This document shows positions 7,490-11,346 of a DNA stretch of 11,346 bases, piece by piece (position 1 is the stretch's first letter; each line of letters begins with the position of its first letter). The notes below the pieces were generated by a model, which worked only from the letters and a program-made list of their open reading frames with translations, was not told the origin of the DNA and searched no databases. The position numbers and the translations under genes are program-made. The stretch comes from Flavobacteriales bacterium. GTDB lineage: Bacteria; Bacteroidota; Bacteroidia; Flavobacteriales_D; Crocinitomicaceae. The stretch spans positions 1 to 11,346 of the forward strand of contig CANHQC010000034.1 in assembly GCA_947462695.1 (NCBI GenBank), given 5' to 3'.

Positions 7490-10400
7490 TCAAAAAGTCT
7501 CAAAAATTTACTCAAATATACACGTTGCGTGCTGGCTTCATAAAAGAAATTGCGTGTTTTTCTTTTCTCCTCCTTTATTGAAGTCACCGCGGTTGTCAAT
7601 GCGTCATCCGATGAAATGATTCTTAGCATCCCATCTTTCTTCTTCATTTCGTAATCAAAATAATAATCCAAACCTGGAAATTCCAATTGCAAACCAAATC
7701 GATCTCCAGAGGCTTCTGAATATGCTTGTTGGAAAAACGCCCTAATCGGAACAATTTTCATTACTGGTTTTTCAAAAATATTAACCAATGAAGCATATGA
7801 CGAAGTTGAGATTAACCCTTTCTCTTGAACCGATGAGTTATCAAATGAACTTAAGCGCAATCCTGTTATCGTAAATGTCGACTCCATTGCTTCAGGAAGT
7901 TTTTTCACCTCACCTTTTAATGTATAATCCGATTTTATTTTATCCGCTGTTTTTCGATCTGTCCATTGGACCAACGCTTGTTCAAAAGTTGTTGGACCGA
8001 AATCCATTGGTTTCAAATTCTCAATTGCGTTTATACGGGCCGCAACATCTTGTAAAGCACCTTTGTCGACTGGCAAATTTATTCGAGCCGTTAAATTCAA
8101 ACTGGTTTCGCCTGTTGATTGGTTGTAATTAACGACGCCAACAGCGTCAACTTTAGCATCACCATAATCAAACCCTAGATTAAGTGCTCCCTCACCATTC
8201 AATGAACAACTTTCGAGGTGCAATGCAAGGAAATTTCCTTTTTCTGAACGGTTCACCAATTTTTCTTTCGAACCAATCTGGTATTCATTCGCCGTTGGAT
8301 TGTATTGAAGGAATCCATCAGCTGAGATTAAAATCGGATCATCGGCATACAATTGTTTCGATAAAAATGCGGGATATAATGCTATACTATCAACCATTGG
8401 AGAATTGCGCCATAAAATTCCAGCTGAAATGACATTTCCTTCCAAGTTTTTCATATTCGATGCCACAGGTATCTGAATATTTTTTGGATCTATGTCTGAA
8501 GCAAAACTCATCCAATTGCGATCGAATTTTTCACATTCATGATTCAATCGGGTGGCGCCATCAAAGAAAATGGTTTGTGATGCTGCACTAATCTTGAACT
8601 TTCCATAAAAGTCAAATTCCTTGCTTAGCTTAAATCCGGCATATTGATCTACTTGTCCAATGGCTACCGTTTGAAATGATGAATCCACTTTGATCGATTG
8701 AACTGTCAATGTCGTTAGCAAACTGTCTTTATCGTAATAGGGGTATTCACCTAAACCTGTAAAGGATCTTCGTGCTTTAATTTCCACGTTTGCTTTACTA
8801 AACGTATGGTATTTTGTAATCGCGTTCGCAACAATTTTAGCATTACTAAACGGCTCCATAAATGCGTTTTTACGGATCACAACCTTTTGACTATCTGGGT
8901 ATATCCGTGCATCTGCAATCGGTAAAAACTCCACTTTTTCACAGAAAATAGAACGTTGTTTCAGGTCGTATTTTGCTTTTGGCGCATTGAATCGCAAGGA
9001 ATCCTGCTTTGGATGTAATGAATAGAAATTGGTACCGGTCAAATCAAGGTCATTTTCCTCAGCTGATTTTTTACCACCAGAATTTTCCATTGTCAATTCT
9101 GATTTATCCAGTAACCACGTAAATCGATCCATTTCACAGGCATATTGATTAACAGGGAAATCAATTCGTGACACGCCAGCATTCGAAATAAATTCTCCTT
9201 TTCGTTCTTTGAATGACACGTGTGAATTCACATTATTTGCTTTAAAGGCTATTGGATCTTCACCAGCCTCCGCGAAGGAATTTTTAAGTTGGAATCCAGC
9301 GGTGTCTGCGTCGCAATTCCACCTGGTAAATCGGTAATTTTTCGATAATGTGGTTGCCGTTACAAAGGACATCAGCCCATTTCCTGTCATGCCTTTTTCC
9401 GTAATTATTGCTTCTCCCTTTAGCTTGGCTTCTGCATTGTAAAATTCCAAATCTGTTTTGGTCGTTGATGCGACTTTCAGCATGGACTTTTTTGGAAAGT
9501 AGGTCATCATTGCCCCATCGGCTTTTACATCTGGAAATTGGATACCCGTTTCAACCGGCTTATTCGTAAACTGCACCATTCCTATTGCCGAATCTGGCAA
9601 GAACGTAAACGCTTTAGATATGGAAGTCGATTGGACAAACTGTATCGTTCCAGCTCCTTGTAGACCATTATTTGAGAGTATAATTTTATTGTCGTATTTG
9701 GATGTTGTCCCATAGAATGGAAATCCACCTGTTGGAGATTGTGTGGAGAATCCAAGTGAATAATCAGGCATTAACTTTAAATCTTCAGCAATTTTAGGGA
9801 AGATACCGGCAGACGTTAAGTCTCCAGAAAGTCGAAAGGCCTTTTCACTGAATGTCAAAAGACTATCTATTTCAAACGGCTTAACGGTATAATAAAAACG
9901 TGTGCTGTCATAAGCTCCTTTCACAATTTGCTTGTCGTTGTAAAAAACGAACGAAGGATCCGACACTTTCATTTTAGGATAATCTGCATATTTTCGGTTA
10001 GATCCAGATCGATTGGATGGATCATCCACTTTTATTTCGCCTTTAATTCCTTTAATACGCGAAGCGATTGGAATTGGTTTTGTTCCATCTGTATCTTTTA
10101 ACGGCCGAACCCGAAACAAGCTTTCTGTGGATTGTTGAACAGCAATGGAGTTTGTGCTGTACGTGTACAATGCTGAACTTGCATTCAACTCTAATTTCCC
10201 TGCATTAATCCAGCCATTAAACTGAACGGAACGGTCTTTTTTAACAACAAGGCGATTGTCTTTAGGAAAAATGACCACATTTTTTGCGTCTGAAAGATTA
10301 ACAAGATCGATCGATTGAATTTCAAGATCCTGAGTTGAAAGGTTCCATTTCGCGAAATAGGTCAGTGTCCTTCGTTCCTCATTTAGTTGCTTATAACGTT

Positions 10401-11346
10401 CCTGAATTTCTTGGAGGTTTTTATTTTGCTTGATTTCTTCCGGCGAATAACCTTTCAATTCTTTCGGACGCATGTCACTTGAAAAACTCACATTATCGAA
10501 ATCCTTTTGTCCAGCTCGACCTTTTACATAATTGTCTAGTTTAGGATTTACTGTGATGATCTTTGCATCCGTATCGTAGGTGATAAATCCATGGATCGCT
10601 AATTCCAACAACAATGGCTTAACTTGATCAAGCGAACGTCCAAGCGCTGTTGCCATTTTCCCATCCGACATCACGTACTCGTTTGTTTTTGAGCAGTAGG
10701 AGGAAATAGCAGCAAGTGGATGAACAGATTCAATGCCTTGCAATCGATCGTAAAGTCGTGAATCAAGAAAATTTATTGACTCAAAATTGGCTACGCGTTG
10801 TTCTTGCGAAGTTCCGAAATCATACGTAAAAAGCAGTTCGTTCTCATCCGTTTTCCAAGCAATTTTCTGTACGTAAATATCCAGTTTATGGTAGGAATCG
10901 AAAAAAGGAGATTGTCCGCTTCCTGTTGATGTCCTTCTCAATTCCACTAGTTTTTTATCCAAATCATAACTGAAACTCAGTCCGGCATGTTTGATTGAAT
11001 CACCCGTTGATAAATAGACAATAGCAGGTGCATTCGAACAGGTAATTTTTTCAGGTGTCATATTGATTTGAGCAGATGCCACCTTCATAAACAATTGTTT
11101 ATTTCGTGAAATGAGCAGTCGCGCAGGTTCAGCTGTTGAGCCTTTACCAATAAAGGTTGATCCTTGCAAAAAGAACGCTCCTTCATAATCCACATTTGGA
11201 TAGACATTTTTTATCAATAACCTCTTTTCATAAGAAATGAACTGTGGGAATTCACGTTCATCTTTCCGTAAGTTATAATCAGCTTTATCTGTAAGTTTTC
11301 CTAAAATTGGTGTGGTAAAATAAGGCGTAGTCAATAACACACTGTC
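7486..11346 (-). CDS. Large beta-rich uncharacterised protein, 5' end outside window
   Basis: The reading frame is open to the right edge (first codons GAC AGT GTG), so the true start lies beyond 11346; 1,286 codons are visible. I do not recognise a named family. I recall similar long hypothetical proteins in Bacteroidota, but cannot check this. Using residue numbers from the GTG at 11340, most of the protein is short beta strands with repeated G.G turns. Residues 556-591 and 647-685 look like two copies of one module (GLQGAGTIQF, GMTGNGLMSF). Residues 143-163 and 863-885 also resemble each other (P-aromatic-aromatic-D followed by L-rich VQ.I strands). A separate helical patch at about 205-270 looks like a winged helix. 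Residues 298-325 form a charged helix. The C-terminal quarter (about 1040-1284) resembles the strand pattern of AsmA-like or OstA/LptA-like envelope proteins, which would suggest a periplasmic or outer-membrane role; this is weak inference. It ends in ATGA overlap with plsY. Confidence 0.8.
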   Translation of the reverse strand, partial: DSVLLTTPYFTTPILGKLTDKADYNLRKDEREFPQFISYEKRLLIKNVYPNVDYEGAFFLQGSTFIGKGSTAEPARLLISRNKQLFMKVASAQINMTPEKITCSNAPAIVYLSTGDSIKHAGLSFSYDLDKKLVELRRTSTGSGQSPFFDSYHKLDIYVQKIAWKTDENELLFTYDFGTSQEQRVANFESINFLDSRLYDRLQGIESVHPLAAISSYCSKTNEYVMSDGKMATALGRSLDQVKPLLLELAIHGFITYDTDAKIITVNPKLDNYVKGRAGQKDFDNVSFSSDMRPKELKGYSPEEIKQNKNLQEIQERYKQLNEERRTLTYFAKWNLSTQDLEIQSIDLVNLSDAKNVVIFPKDNRLVVKKDRSVQFNGWINAGKLELNASSALYTYSTNSIAVQQSTESLFRVRPLKDTDGTKPIPIASRIKGIKGEIKVDDPSNRSGSNRKYADYPKMKVSDPSFVFYNDKQIVKGAYDSTRFYYTVKPFEIDSLLTFSEKAFRLSGDLTSAGIFPKIAEDLKLMPDYSLGFSTQSPTGGFPFYGTTSKYDNKIILSNNGLQGAGTIQFVQSTSISKAFTFLPDSAIGMVQFTNKPVETGIQFPDVKADGAMMTYFPKKSMLKVASTTKTDLEFYNAEAKLKGEAIITEKGMTGNGLMSFVTATTLSKNYRFTRWNCDADTAGFQLKNSFAEAGEDPIAFKANNVNSHVSFKERKGEFISNAGVSRIDFPVNQYACEMDRFTWLLDKSELTMENSGGKKSAEENDLDLTGTNFYSLHPKQDSLRFNAPKAKYDLKQRSIFCEKVEFLPIADARIYPDSQKVVIRKNAFMEPFSNAKIVANAITKYHTFSKANVEIKARRSFTGLGEYPYYDKDSLLTTLTVQSIKVDSSFQTVAIGQVDQYAGFKLSKEFDFYGKFKISAASQTIFFDGATRLNHECEKFDRNWMSFASDIDPKNIQIPVASNMKNLEGNVISAGILWRNSPMVDSIALYPAFLSKQLYADDPILISADGFLQYNPTANEYQIGSKEKLVNRSEKGNFLALHLESCSLNGEGALNLGFDYGDAKVDAVGVVNYNQSTGETSLNLTARINLPVDKGALQDVAARINAIENLKPMDFGPTTFEQALVQWTDRKTADKIKSDYTLKGEVKKLPEAMESTFTITGLRLSSFDNSSVQEKGLISTSSYASLVNIFEKPVMKIVPIRAFFQQAYSEASGDRFGLQLEFPGLDYYFDYEMKKKDGMLRIISSDDALTTAVTSIKEEKRKTRNFFYEASTQRVYLSKFLRLFE

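Overview
The window looks like chromosomal DNA of a Bacteroidota bacterium, most likely a member of the Flavobacteriales. This rests on several points. The one good promoter has the Bacteroidota form TTG-N19-TAnnTTTG and no E. coli-type -35/-10 pair. Genes lack clear Shine-Dalgarno sites. The largest protein carries a TPR, PD40 and SPOR architecture typical of the phylum's envelope proteins. The ClpS, PlsY and tRNA-Arg sequences also look Bacteroidota-like. No mobile element, CRISPR array or sign of recent transfer was seen. The assignment is inference from sequence style only.

Layout: all four protein genes lie on the minus strand, tightly packed, and read from right to left. They are (1) the 3' 1,286 codons of a very large, beta-rich, uncharacterised envelope-type protein (gene enters from the right edge); (2) plsY, the acyl-phosphate:glycerol-3-phosphate acyltransferase, whose start overlaps the previous stop in ATGA; (3) a 2,068-residue secreted protein with N-terminal TPRs, a PD40 beta-propeller-like part, a coiled coil of roughly 1,100 residues and two C-terminal SPOR-like modules; (4) clpS, the N-degron adaptor of the Clp protease. 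Gaps are -4, 30 and 24 bases, so the four probably form one transcription unit. The mix is heterogeneous: envelope structure, phospholipid synthesis and protein turnover.

The left 320 bases hold a separate small transcription unit on the minus strand. A promoter (280-310) leads into a leader with a truncated tRNA-like 5' half interrupted by a 14-base palindrome (216-268), then a complete tRNA-Arg(ACG) (118-191), then a strong intrinsic terminator (74-110). The first 45 bases hold a probable plus-strand terminator of a gene left of the window.

Most worth a second look: the giant coiled-coil/SPOR protein, which may be a long periplasmic scaffold; the decayed tRNA half in the leader of the live tRNA-Arg; the paired G19-C56 to A19-U56 change in that tRNA; and a winged-helix-like segment embedded in the large beta-rich protein.
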